Below are positions 33,299-41,210 of a stretch of DNA of 64,000 nucleotides, piece after piece. The stretch is taken from contig NZ_JBNPMZ010000012.1 of assembly GCF_050314255.1 (NCBI RefSeq), forward strand, positions 30,264 through 94,263. Direction: 5' to 3'. The translations under genes and the position numbers were made by a program. The notes under the pieces are model-generated. The model saw only the letters and a program-made list of their open reading frames with translations, was not told where the DNA came from and made no database searches. Every line of letters starts with the position of its first letter. Position 1 is the stretch's first letter. The DNA comes from Claveliimonas sp034178805. GTDB lineage: Bacteria; Bacillota; Clostridia; Lachnospirales; Lachnospiraceae.

Positions 33299-34165
33299 TT
33301 GGACAGCATACTCCAACAGATCACAGACTGGCTGAAAGAAATGCTCGTTTCAGCTATTATGGGAAATCTGTCGGGGATGTTTGAGTCCGTCAACAACCAG
33401 GTTGGCGAGATAGCAACCTCCGTTGGCATGACCCCGGCGAATTTTTCGCCGGGTGTCTTTGCCATGGTACGAAACATCTCCGAGTCAGTGATTATCCCAA
33501 TCGCAGGCTTGATTCTGACCTTCATTGCCTGTTATGAGCTAATTCAGATGATTATTGACCACAACAATCTGGCAAATTTTGAAACCTGGATCTTCTTCAA
33601 ATGGGTGTTCAAGACTTTTGTTGCGGTCATGTTAATCACAAACACATTCAATATCACGATGGCTGTGTTTGATGTGACACAGCACGTTATAAACGCAAGC
33701 GCCGGTATCATATCCGGAAATACTGCCATAGATGCTTCGGCATTGGAAACAATGGAAGAAACGCTGATGGCAATGGATTTGGGTCCTTTGCTCGGCTTGT
33801 TCCTGCAATCCTTTATCGTGCAGGTCACGATGTCCGCTTTGGCAATCATCATCTTTGTGATCGTCTACGGTCGAATGATTGAAATTTATCTGATGGTCAG
33901 CCTTGCCCCGATTCCGCTTTCCACTTTTGGAAACAGAGAACAGAGCAATATCGGACAGAATTATCTGCGTTCGCTGTTTGCAATCGGATTCCAGGGATTC
34001 CTGATTATGATCTGCGTGGGCATTTATGCGGTGCTGATTCAGTCTATCGCATTCAGTGATGACATCATCGGTTCTATCTGGGGTGTTATGGGCTACACCG
34101 TCCTTTTGTGCTTCACCCTGTTTAAGACTGGTTCGCTTGCGAAGGGTGTATTCAGCGCTCACTAA
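33299..34165 (+). CDS. virB6: VirB6/TrbL-like membrane protein
   Basis: A 288-aa protein with a TTG start behind ACAAGGAGG. Six hydrophobic segments can be seen (around residues 60-82, 95-115, 155-190, 195-215, 225-250 and 260-280). An N-terminal soluble part precedes them. This matches the VirB6/TrbL channel protein of Firmicute ICEs, which follows maff2. It forms part of the inner-membrane channel of the type IV system. Confidence 0.85.
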   Translation: MDSILQQITDWLKEMLVSAIMGNLSGMFESVNNQVGEIATSVGMTPANFSPGVFAMVRNISESVIIPIAGLILTFIACYELIQMIIDHNNLANFETWIFFKWVFKTFVAVMLITNTFNITMAVFDVTQHVINASAGIISGNTAIDASALETMEETLMAMDLGPLLGLFLQSFIVQVTMSALAIIIFVIVYGRMIEIYLMVSLAPIPLSTFGNREQSNIGQNYLRSLFAIGFQGFLIMICVGIYAVLIQSIAFSDDIIGSIWGVMGYTVLLCFTLFKTGSLAKGVFSAH

Positions 34166-34182
34166 GGGAAGGAGGAAATTGT

Positions 34183-34617
34183 TTGGCAGCGTATATTCCC
34201 GTACCTCGTGACCTGACGAGGGTAAAAACAAAAGTGTTCTTCAATCTGACGAAACGGCAGTTACTTTGCTTTGGTGCGGCGGCGCTCATCGGAGTGCCGA
34301 TTTTCTTTCTGGTCAAAGCAACCGGAAATGTGAGCCTTGCAGCACTGTCCATGATGATCGTCATGTTACCGTTGTTCTTTCTGGCAATGTATGAAAAGGA
34401 TAGTCAGCCGTTGGAAGTGGTTGTAGAACACTTCATTCAGACCAAATTCGTTCGTCCCAAGGTTCGCCCTTATCAGACGGACAACTATTATGACGCTTTG
34501 ATGCGTCAGTACAAACTGGAAAAGGAGGTTGAACGAATTGTTTTTCAAAAAGAAGCCACAGGCAAGAAACATCAAAATGCCTGCAAATCTGAATCGGAAG
34601 CAGCAGCGAGAAATTAA
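34183..34617 (+). CDS. prgI: PrgI/VirB3-like membrane protein
   Basis: A 144-aa protein with a TTG start after GGAAGGAGG. It shows the PrgI pattern: AYIPVPRDLTRVKTKVFFNL, then two adjacent membrane segments (LLCFGAAALIGVPIFFLV and the MMIVMLPLFFLAMY region). Its last 89 bases overlap the start of virB4. It is the VirB3-like partner of the VirB4 ATPase. Confidence 0.9.
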   Translation: MAAYIPVPRDLTRVKTKVFFNLTKRQLLCFGAAALIGVPIFFLVKATGNVSLAALSMMIVMLPLFFLAMYEKDSQPLEVVVEHFIQTKFVRPKVRPYQTDNYYDALMRQYKLEKEVERIVFQKEATGKKHQNACKSESEAAARN

Positions 34618-36964
34618 AGCTGTTGTGGAACGGGCAAAGAAGGACAACGGTATTCCGCAGACTGCACAGCAGTCCATTCCCTTTCAGAGAATGTTCCCGG
34701 ATGGCATCTGCCGTGTCACTGACAGTTATTACACCAAGACCATTCAGTTTCAGGACATCAACTATCAGCTGGCACAGCAGGAAGATAAGACTGCCATCTT
34801 CGATGAGTGGTGCAGTTTCCTGAATTTCTTTGACAGCTCCATTCACTTTGAGCTTTCCTTTATGAACCTGAGTACCGATGCTGAAAGCTTTGAAAAGAGT
34901 ATCCGTATCCCGTTCAAGAAGGACAGCTTCAATCCCGTCCGTGCCGAGTATAGCCAGATGCTGAAAAAGCAGTTGGCGCAGGGCAACAACGGCTTGACCA
35001 AAACCAAGTACCTGACATTCGGCATTGAAGCCGAATCCATGCGGCAGGCAAAGCCGAGACTCAACCATATCGAAAACGATCTGCTCAATAACTTTCGGCG
35101 TTTGGGTGTCATTGCCACTACCATGAACGGCAAAGAGCGGCTGCATCTGATGCACTCTATGTTCCACATGGGTGATAATGATAAGTTCTTCTTCGATTGG
35201 AAGTATCTTGTGGAATCCGGGCTGTCCGTAAAGGACTTCATTGCTCCGACGGCGTTTGCCTTTAAGACCAACCGCACCTTCCAGATGGGCAGTATCTTCG
35301 GTTCGATGTCTTATCTGGCAATTACGGCATCAGACCTGTCTGATCGTATGCTGGCGGATTTTCTGGATATGGAATCCACGCAGATCGTGACCATGCACAT
35401 CCAGTCGGTTGACCAGACTGCGGCGATTAAGACCATCAAGAGAATCATCACCGAGCTTGACCGTTCCAAAATCGAGGAACAGAAAAAGGCTGTGCGTTCT
35501 GGCTATGACATGGACATTATCCCATCTGACCTTGCTACCTATGGTAAAGATGCGAAGTCACTTCTGAAAGAATTGCAGAGCCAGAATGAGCGAATGTTCA
35601 TGGTGACATTTCTGGTGCTGAACACCGGGCGCACCGAGCAGGAACTGGAGAACAATGTGTTCCAGGCACAGAGCATCGCCCAGAAGCATAACTGCAATCT
35701 GCGTCGTTTGGATTTTCAGCAGGAATCCGGACTGATGAGCAGCCTGCCTTTGGCACAAAACCTGATTGAGATTCGTCGTGGCCTGACTACCAGTTCCACG
35801 GCTATTTTTGTGCCTTTCACCACGCAGGAGCTGTTCCAGAATGGTGGAGAAACGCTCTATTACGGGCTGAATGCTCTGTCGAACAACCTTATCATGGTGG
35901 ACAGAAAGAAGCTCAAGAACCCCAACGGACTGATTCTGGGTACTCCCGGTTCCGGTAAATCCTTTTCCGCAAAGCGTGAAATCACCAATGCGTTCCTGGT
36001 TACGGATGACGATATTATCATCTGCGACCCCGAAGCGGAATATGCGGCTCTGGTTCACAAGTTCAATGGTCAGGTGGTAAAAATCAGCTCCTCCAGTACC
36101 AACTATATCAACCCTATGGACATCAACCTGAACTACTCTGAGGATGACAACCCGGTAGCACTGAAAGCTGATTTTATCCTGTCCCTCTGTGAGTTGATTA
36201 TGGGCAGTAAGGATGGCTTGCAGCCTATCGAAAAGACGGTTATCGACCGTTGTGTGCATCAGATTTACCAGAGATATTTCGACAATCCTGCCCCTGAGAA
36301 TATGCCGATCCTTGAGGATTTGTATGATGCCCTTCTGAAACAGGACGAAAAGGAAGCCCACCATGTAGCGACCGCCTTGGAAATCTATGTTAAGGGTTCT
36401 CTGAAACTGTTTAACAACAGAACCAATGTGGATATTCAGAATCGTCTGGTGTGCTTCGACATTAAGGAGCTGGGCAATCAGCTGAAAAAAATCGGTATGC
36501 TGATCGTTCAGGATCAGGTCTGGGGGCGTGTAACTGCCAACCGTTCTGCCGGTAAATCGACCAGATATTATATTGACGAGTTCCATCTGCTTCTGAAGGA
36601 AGAACAGACGGCAACCTATTCCGTAGAAATCTGGAAGCGATTCCGTAAATGGGGCGGCTTGCCGACCGGTATTACTCAGAATGTCAAAGACCTGCTTCGT
36701 TCCCCGGAGATTGCCAACATCCTCGAAAACTCTGATTTCATCTATATGCTGAATCAGGCAAGCGATGACCGAAGTATTCTGGCACAGCGGTTGAACATTT
36801 CGCCGCATCAGCTGTCCTATGTAACCAACTCCGGTGAGGGCGAAGGACTTCTGTTCTATGGCAATGTGATTCTGCCGTTCATTGACCGATTCCCGACAGA
36901 TCTGGAACTGTATCGCATTATGACCACGAAGTTAAACGAGGTGGCACAGGAAAAGGAGGCGTAA
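34529..36964 (+). CDS. virB4: VirB4-like conjugation ATPase
   Basis: An 811-aa cytoplasmic ATPase that powers assembly and substrate transfer. It uses a TTG start within prgI. Walker A is GTPGSGKSFSAKRE at residue 471, and Walker B is YYIDEFHLLL with Asp683. The N-terminal 400 residues form the VirB4 CagE/TrbE domain. Length is normal. It is followed by the NlpC/P60 gene after three bases. No damage is visible. Confidence 0.93.
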   Translation: MNELFFKKKPQARNIKMPANLNRKQQREIKAVVERAKKDNGIPQTAQQSIPFQRMFPDGICRVTDSYYTKTIQFQDINYQLAQQEDKTAIFDEWCSFLNFFDSSIHFELSFMNLSTDAESFEKSIRIPFKKDSFNPVRAEYSQMLKKQLAQGNNGLTKTKYLTFGIEAESMRQAKPRLNHIENDLLNNFRRLGVIATTMNGKERLHLMHSMFHMGDNDKFFFDWKYLVESGLSVKDFIAPTAFAFKTNRTFQMGSIFGSMSYLAITASDLSDRMLADFLDMESTQIVTMHIQSVDQTAAIKTIKRIITELDRSKIEEQKKAVRSGYDMDIIPSDLATYGKDAKSLLKELQSQNERMFMVTFLVLNTGRTEQELENNVFQAQSIAQKHNCNLRRLDFQQESGLMSSLPLAQNLIEIRRGLTTSSTAIFVPFTTQELFQNGGETLYYGLNALSNNLIMVDRKKLKNPNGLILGTPGSGKSFSAKREITNAFLVTDDDIIICDPEAEYAALVHKFNGQVVKISSSSTNYINPMDINLNYSEDDNPVALKADFILSLCELIMGSKDGLQPIEKTVIDRCVHQIYQRYFDNPAPENMPILEDLYDALLKQDEKEAHHVATALEIYVKGSLKLFNNRTNVDIQNRLVCFDIKELGNQLKKIGMLIVQDQVWGRVTANRSAGKSTRYYIDEFHLLLKEEQTATYSVEIWKRFRKWGGLPTGITQNVKDLLRSPEIANILENSDFIYMLNQASDDRSILAQRLNISPHQLSYVTNSGEGEGLLFYGNVILPFIDRFPTDLELYRIMTTKLNEVAQEKEA

Positions 36965-36967
36965 TGT

Positions 36968-38704
36968 ATGGCGAAAAGACCTACACGACTCCGTTTTACC
37001 GAAGATGACCTTGCAGATTCTCATGTGAAGAAAGCTGCCGACCGTGCAGATAAGGCGGTTGATAGGGCTGAAAAAGCGGCAGACAAATTGGCTTCTAAAA
37101 AGGCAAAGCCGAAGCTAAAGCTGGAAACAGATGCAGCCGGTTCCCGTAAAGCAAAGCTCCGTTTTGAAAAAGCGGAGTTTACGGAAATCGAGCGCCCATC
37201 TGTGGCAAAGCACATGGCAAGCCGTGGTGCCGCAGTCACGCTCACATCCAAAGCACATCGGGCGGTGTCAGAATATGAGGATGATAATATCGGCGTTCAG
37301 GCTGTGCAGGAAACGACCAAGGCTGTTGAATCCACTGTCTATACCGTCGATCATGCCGTTTACAGTCACAAGCTGAAAGCCTACGACAAGGCGGAAAAGC
37401 TGGTTGAGAAGTCAGATAAAGCAAATGTAAATGCCCTGTATGAGAAGTTCAAAAAGGACAACCCCGATGCCGGTTCCAATCCCTTTTCCCGTTGGCAACA
37501 GAAAAGGGCAATCAAGAAAGAATATGCTGCCGCCAAAGCCGGTAAGAATACCGCTTCGACAACGGCTTCTGCATCTAAGGGTGCAGGCAAGGCAACGGGC
37601 AAAGCAGCTCAGGGAGCCAAGAACATCACAGAAAGAGTAACGGAGTTCTGCACCACACACTCTAAAACGATTCTGTTTGTTTTGATTGCCGGACTGCTTT
37701 TTATGATACTCTCAGGGATGTTCTCGTCTTGTTCGGCTATGTTCCAAGGCGGCACACAGATCATTCTGGGAACTTCTTTTACTGCAAAAGAGGAAGATAT
37801 TATTGGTGCGGACAATGATTACAAGGCTTTGGAAGCTGCGCTCCGCAATAAAATCAATAATATCGAGCGTACTCATAGCGGATATGACGAGTACCGGTAT
37901 GACCTTGATGAAATCAACCACAATCCTTATGAGCTGGCGGCGTATTTGACGGTGAAGTTTGAGGATTACACCAGAGATGAGGTGCAGGCTACCCTGCAAT
38001 GGCTATTTGAGCAACAATATGAGCTGACCCTGACGGAAGTAGTAGAGATTCGTACACGAACAACATCTTCTACTGATCCCGAAACGGGAGAGACAACAAC
38101 AGAGGAAGAAGATTACGAATATTATATTCTGAATGTGAAGCTCAGAAATAAGGGCTTGAACAGTGTGATTTCAAATTCCGGCTTGTCGGAAGATGATATG
38201 GAGCGATATAGAATTTTGCTTCAGACAAGGGGCAACAGACCGGATATTTTCGGAAATGACATTTACGCCACCCCTGGCGGCGAGTACACCGATTATGATA
38301 TTCCGGGCGAAGCGCTGACAGACACAAGATTTGCCAATATGATTCGGGAAGCTGAAAAATATCTGGGATACCCGTATGTGTGGGGCGGCAGCAGCCCGTC
38401 TACCTCCTTTGACTGCTCCGGATTTGTTTCCTATGTAATCAATCACTGCGGAAACGGTTGGAGTGTTGGTCGTTTGACCGCAAACGGTTTGATGGGCGTA
38501 TGCGACATTATCCCGAAAAGCTCTGCCAAACCGGGAGATTTGATTTTCTTCCAAGGCACTTATGATACCTCCGGTGCATCACACGTTGGTATCTATGTTG
38601 GCAATGGTATGATGATCCACTGCGGAAACCCCATTTCCTACGCTTCTATCGAATCGAATTACTGGCAACAGCATTTTTACTGCTTCGGCAGAATCAGAAA
38701 CTAA
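36968..38704 (+). CDS. CD1108-type mobile element protein with NlpC/P60 hydrolase domain
   Basis: A 578-aa protein. The N-terminal 215 residues are basic and helical (cytoplasmic). One membrane segment lies at about 233-255 (ILFVLIAGLLFMILSG), then a CD1108-type middle domain. The C-terminal 120 residues are an NlpC/P60 peptidase with Cys483 (FDCSGF), His539 (SHVGIYVG) and His551 (MIHCGN). It cuts stem peptides of peptidoglycan to open a path for the conjugation channel. No lysozyme-like domain is seen, in contrast to Tn916 Orf14-type proteins. Confidence 0.9.
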   Translation: MAKRPTRLRFTEDDLADSHVKKAADRADKAVDRAEKAADKLASKKAKPKLKLETDAAGSRKAKLRFEKAEFTEIERPSVAKHMASRGAAVTLTSKAHRAVSEYEDDNIGVQAVQETTKAVESTVYTVDHAVYSHKLKAYDKAEKLVEKSDKANVNALYEKFKKDNPDAGSNPFSRWQQKRAIKKEYAAAKAGKNTASTTASASKGAGKATGKAAQGAKNITERVTEFCTTHSKTILFVLIAGLLFMILSGMFSSCSAMFQGGTQIILGTSFTAKEEDIIGADNDYKALEAALRNKINNIERTHSGYDEYRYDLDEINHNPYELAAYLTVKFEDYTRDEVQATLQWLFEQQYELTLTEVVEIRTRTTSSTDPETGETTTEEEDYEYYILNVKLRNKGLNSVISNSGLSEDDMERYRILLQTRGNRPDIFGNDIYATPGGEYTDYDIPGEALTDTRFANMIREAEKYLGYPYVWGGSSPSTSFDCSGFVSYVINHCGNGWSVGRLTANGLMGVCDIIPKSSAKPGDLIFFQGTYDTSGASHVGIYVGNGMMIHCGNPISYASIESNYWQQHFYCFGRIRN

Positions 38705-38718
38705 AGGAGGGATGGCGA

Positions 38719-38976
38719 TTGAGTGCCAAGTTAGACAGAATAGGTGCAGACCTTGAAAAAGCCCGTAAGAAACGGGCAGAATGGGATGCTAAGGTGAAAG
38801 ACCTGGAACGCAGATACCGTGAGGAGGAAAATTCCGAAATCCATGAGATGGTTCATGCTGCGAACCTGAATCCCGAACAGCTTTCCGAGCTGCTCCGTAT
38901 GTTTGCTGCGGATATGGCTCCGAAGCCTGATACGATCAATACTATGAATGAGGAGGAAACGCAGAATGAGATTTAA
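38719..38976 (+). CDS. DUF4315 family protein
   Basis: An 85-aa coiled-coil protein (LDRIGADLEKARKKRAEWDA) with TTG start after AAAGGAGG. DUF4315 genes regularly follow the CD1108-type gene in this ICE family. It overlaps the next gene by 11 bases. Function unknown. Confidence 0.85.
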   Translation: MSAKLDRIGADLEKARKKRAEWDAKVKDLERRYREEENSEIHEMVHAANLNPEQLSELLRMFAADMAPKPDTINTMNEEETQNEI

Positions 38977-39649
38977 GAAAATTGGAGCCGCATTGCTGGC
39001 GTGTGCAATGTGTTTTGGCGTGTTTTCTACAACGGCATTTGCCTATGTAGATGAAAGCGTAGCGACTGAAGAACCTGCGGTCGAAGAAAAAGTTCCCGAA
39101 ACAGAGCCGGAGGAGCCGATGCTACCGCTTACTCCCGACGGCAATCTGACTTTGGTTGATGACGCTGGCTCGCCTACGAAAAGCGGAAAGCAGTTCATTA
39201 CCGCTGTAACCAAAAACGGAAACTACTTCTATATCATCATTGACCGTGATGATAAGGGCGAGGAAACCGTGCATTTTCTGAATCAGGTGGATGAAGCCGA
39301 CCTGCTCAAGCTGATGGACGAGGAAGAAGTTGCAGAGTTCACCAAGCCGGTTGAGGAAACAAAGCCGGAAGTAGTTGAAACAGTTCCTGAAATTACAGAA
39401 CCGACACCGGAGGAAAAGCCGAAATCCACAAATATGCTCCCGGCGATTCTTACTCTGATTGTGCTTGCCTGTGGTGGTGGATTCTTCGTATTTAAGAAAG
39501 TCCAGGAAAAGAAGAAGGCACAGGAAGCGGCAAAGCCTGACCCAGATGCTGATTATGTGGACGATGACGAGGACTATGGGTACGATCCGGAGTTTGAGGA
39601 CGACGATGAAGATAGCTCCGTCGATGAAGATGATAATGAACCTGTGTAA
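38966..39649 (+). CDS. DUF4366 membrane-anchored protein
   Basis: Read from ATG at 38966 (MRFKKIGAALLA) with AGGAGGAAA upstream. 227 aa with a signal peptide (to about residue 26, AFA), an extracellular domain of about 100 residues, a Pro/Glu-rich stalk, a membrane segment (MLPAILTLIVLACGGGFFVF) and a very acidic C-terminal tail. It is the usual DUF4366 partner of DUF4315. A structural role at the cell surface of the transfer apparatus is inferred. Confidence 0.87.
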   Translation: MRFKKIGAALLACAMCFGVFSTTAFAYVDESVATEEPAVEEKVPETEPEEPMLPLTPDGNLTLVDDAGSPTKSGKQFITAVTKNGNYFYIIIDRDDKGEETVHFLNQVDEADLLKLMDEEEVAEFTKPVEETKPEVVETVPEITEPTPEEKPKSTNMLPAILTLIVLACGGGFFVFKKVQEKKKAQEAAKPDPDADYVDDDEDYGYDPEFEDDDEDSSVDEDDNEPV

Positions 39650-39701
39650 ACAGGATAGGCTTGATGCCTGGGGCAGCCTTCGGGTTGCCTTTACATAGTT
39701 T

Positions 39702-39828
39702 CCGCTTTCAAAAAATAAAAAAATTTGCGTTTTTGAAAGTGACATCTTGCATATACTATTAGCAGACAGTATAATAAGTACAGCGAAGCGGTTTCGAGAA
39801 ATGAAAAAACTTCAATTTTTGAAAGCGG
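39702..39828. repeat. TTTTTGAAAG(CGG) repeats around the cargo promoter
   Basis: CCGCTTTCAAAAA (39702-39714) and TTTTTGAAAGCGG (39816-39828) are exact 13-bp inverted copies, and a third direct copy of the 10-bp core is at 39730-39739. They surround the promoter at 39747-39775. They may be operator sites or the ends of an inserted segment. Confidence 0.5.
39747..39775 (+). promoter_or_regulatory. Promoter of the AAA/DUF4143 gene
   Basis: TTGCAT, a 17-bp spacer and TATAAT. It means the open frame reaching back to 39747 cannot be the true start of translation. Confidence 0.75.
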
Positions 39829-39836
39829 GTGACTAT

Positions 39837-41033
39837 ATGAAAACAATCACGAGAGCAAAATATCTCGATAGAATCATTGAACTGAATGGTACTCCTGACA
39901 TCAAGATCATCACGGGCATTCGTCGATCTGGTAAGTCCAAATTGATGCAGGCGTATATTGCGTATCTGAAAAGCAATTTTGAAAACATCAATATTATCTT
40001 CATCGACTTCATGGATTTGGCGTATGAAGAAATCAAGGAATACCATGCCTTACACGCCTATGTGGAAGAACATTATCAGGAAGGAAAAACGAACTACCTG
40101 TTTGTAGACGAGGTTCAGATGTGTCCCAAGTTTGAGTTGGCAATCAATAGCCTGTACTCTAAGGGAAAATACGACATCTATGTAACAGGCTCTAATGCTT
40201 TCCTGTTGAGTGCAGATCTGGCAACTCTGTTTACCGGACGCTATATTGAAATTCATGTGTTTCCTTTCAGCTTCCAGGAATATTGCCAGTATTATGATGA
40301 TATTAGTGACAAAGATAAGCTCTTTGATGAGTACGCTATCAAGGGCGGTTTAGCAGGTTCCTATGCTTATAGAACCGAAAAAGACAGAACAAACTATATC
40401 AAAGAGGTCTACGAAACGATTGTTACAAGGGATTTGGTACAGAAATATACTCTCCCGGACACTTTGGTTTTACAACGTCTGAGCGAGTTCCTTATGGATA
40501 ATATCAGCAACCTGACTTCTCCGAATAAGGTCAGTCAGCTACTGACAGCAAATGAGACTCCAACCAATCATGTAACCGTCGGCAAGTACATTAAGTATTT
40601 GTGCAATGCTTTTGTATTTTATGATATTAAGAGATATGACATCCGAGGTAAGAAATACCTTGAAAGCTCTGAAAAGTTCTATTTGTGTGACAGCGGTATT
40701 CGATATGCAATACTGGGAAGCAGAAATATAGACTATGGCAGAGTATATGAAAACGTTGTTTGTATCGAGCTTCTTCGCCGTGGATATGATGTCTATGTCG
40801 GCAAGCTCTATCAAAAGGAAATCGACTTTGTTGCTCAGAGAGGTAGCGAAAAGATTTATATTCAGGTCAGCGACAACATTTCCGGGCAGGAAACATTTGA
40901 GAGAGAATGCTCTCCTCTGCTTCAGATTCGAGACGCTTATCCGAAAATGATTATTGCCAGAACCAAACATCCCCAATATAGCTATGAAGGAATCGAAATT
41001 CACGATATAGCCGATTGGTTGCTACAAGAATAA
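39837..41033 (+). CDS. AAA ATPase with DUF4143 domain
   Basis: Read from ATG at 39837 (MKTITRAKYLDRI), 398 aa; an alternative ATG at 39801 would add 12 residues. Walker A is GIRRSGKSKLMQ, Walker B-like YLFVDEVQM, sensor YVTGSNAFLL. The C-terminal DUF4143 nuclease-like domain carries YENVVCIELLRRGY and EIDFVAQR, the Glu...Glu-x-Asp...Gln pattern of PD-(D/E)XK-type folds. The family is common in prokaryotes but has no settled role. It has its own promoter and terminator within the ICE transfer operon, so it looks like an added cargo gene. Confidence 0.8.
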   Translation: MKTITRAKYLDRIIELNGTPDIKIITGIRRSGKSKLMQAYIAYLKSNFENINIIFIDFMDLAYEEIKEYHALHAYVEEHYQEGKTNYLFVDEVQMCPKFELAINSLYSKGKYDIYVTGSNAFLLSADLATLFTGRYIEIHVFPFSFQEYCQYYDDISDKDKLFDEYAIKGGLAGSYAYRTEKDRTNYIKEVYETIVTRDLVQKYTLPDTLVLQRLSEFLMDNISNLTSPNKVSQLLTANETPTNHVTVGKYIKYLCNAFVFYDIKRYDIRGKKYLESSEKFYLCDSGIRYAILGSRNIDYGRVYENVVCIELLRRGYDVYVGKLYQKEIDFVAQRGSEKIYIQVSDNISGQETFERECSPLLQIRDAYPKMIIARTKHPQYSYEGIEIHDIADWLLQE

Positions 41034-41041
41034 GCAAGGTG

Positions 41042-41087
41042 AAATATCTCCGTCATTCTCTTTTGAAATGATGGAGATATTTTTATT
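41042..41087 (+). terminator. Terminator of the AAA/DUF4143 gene
   Basis: An ATATCTCCGTCATT/AATGATGGAGATAT stem (one G:T pair) followed by T5. It lies eight bases after the stop. The 41088-41210 stretch holds no gene. Confidence 0.85.
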
Positions 41088-41210
41088 ATGACGGAGATTG
41101 TAGAACAGAAAATTGTATCAGGTTGCAAAAATCCTTTCCGAACTTTTTACATAGCAGTCATGCACTACGGTGTGTGGCTGCTTATTTTTTTGTGAAAGGA
41201 GCAGATGCAA

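Noticed and set aside
39747..39836. N-terminal extension of the AAA/DUF4143 gene from TTG at 39747
   Set aside because: That codon is the -35 box of the promoter, so it would not be transcribed.
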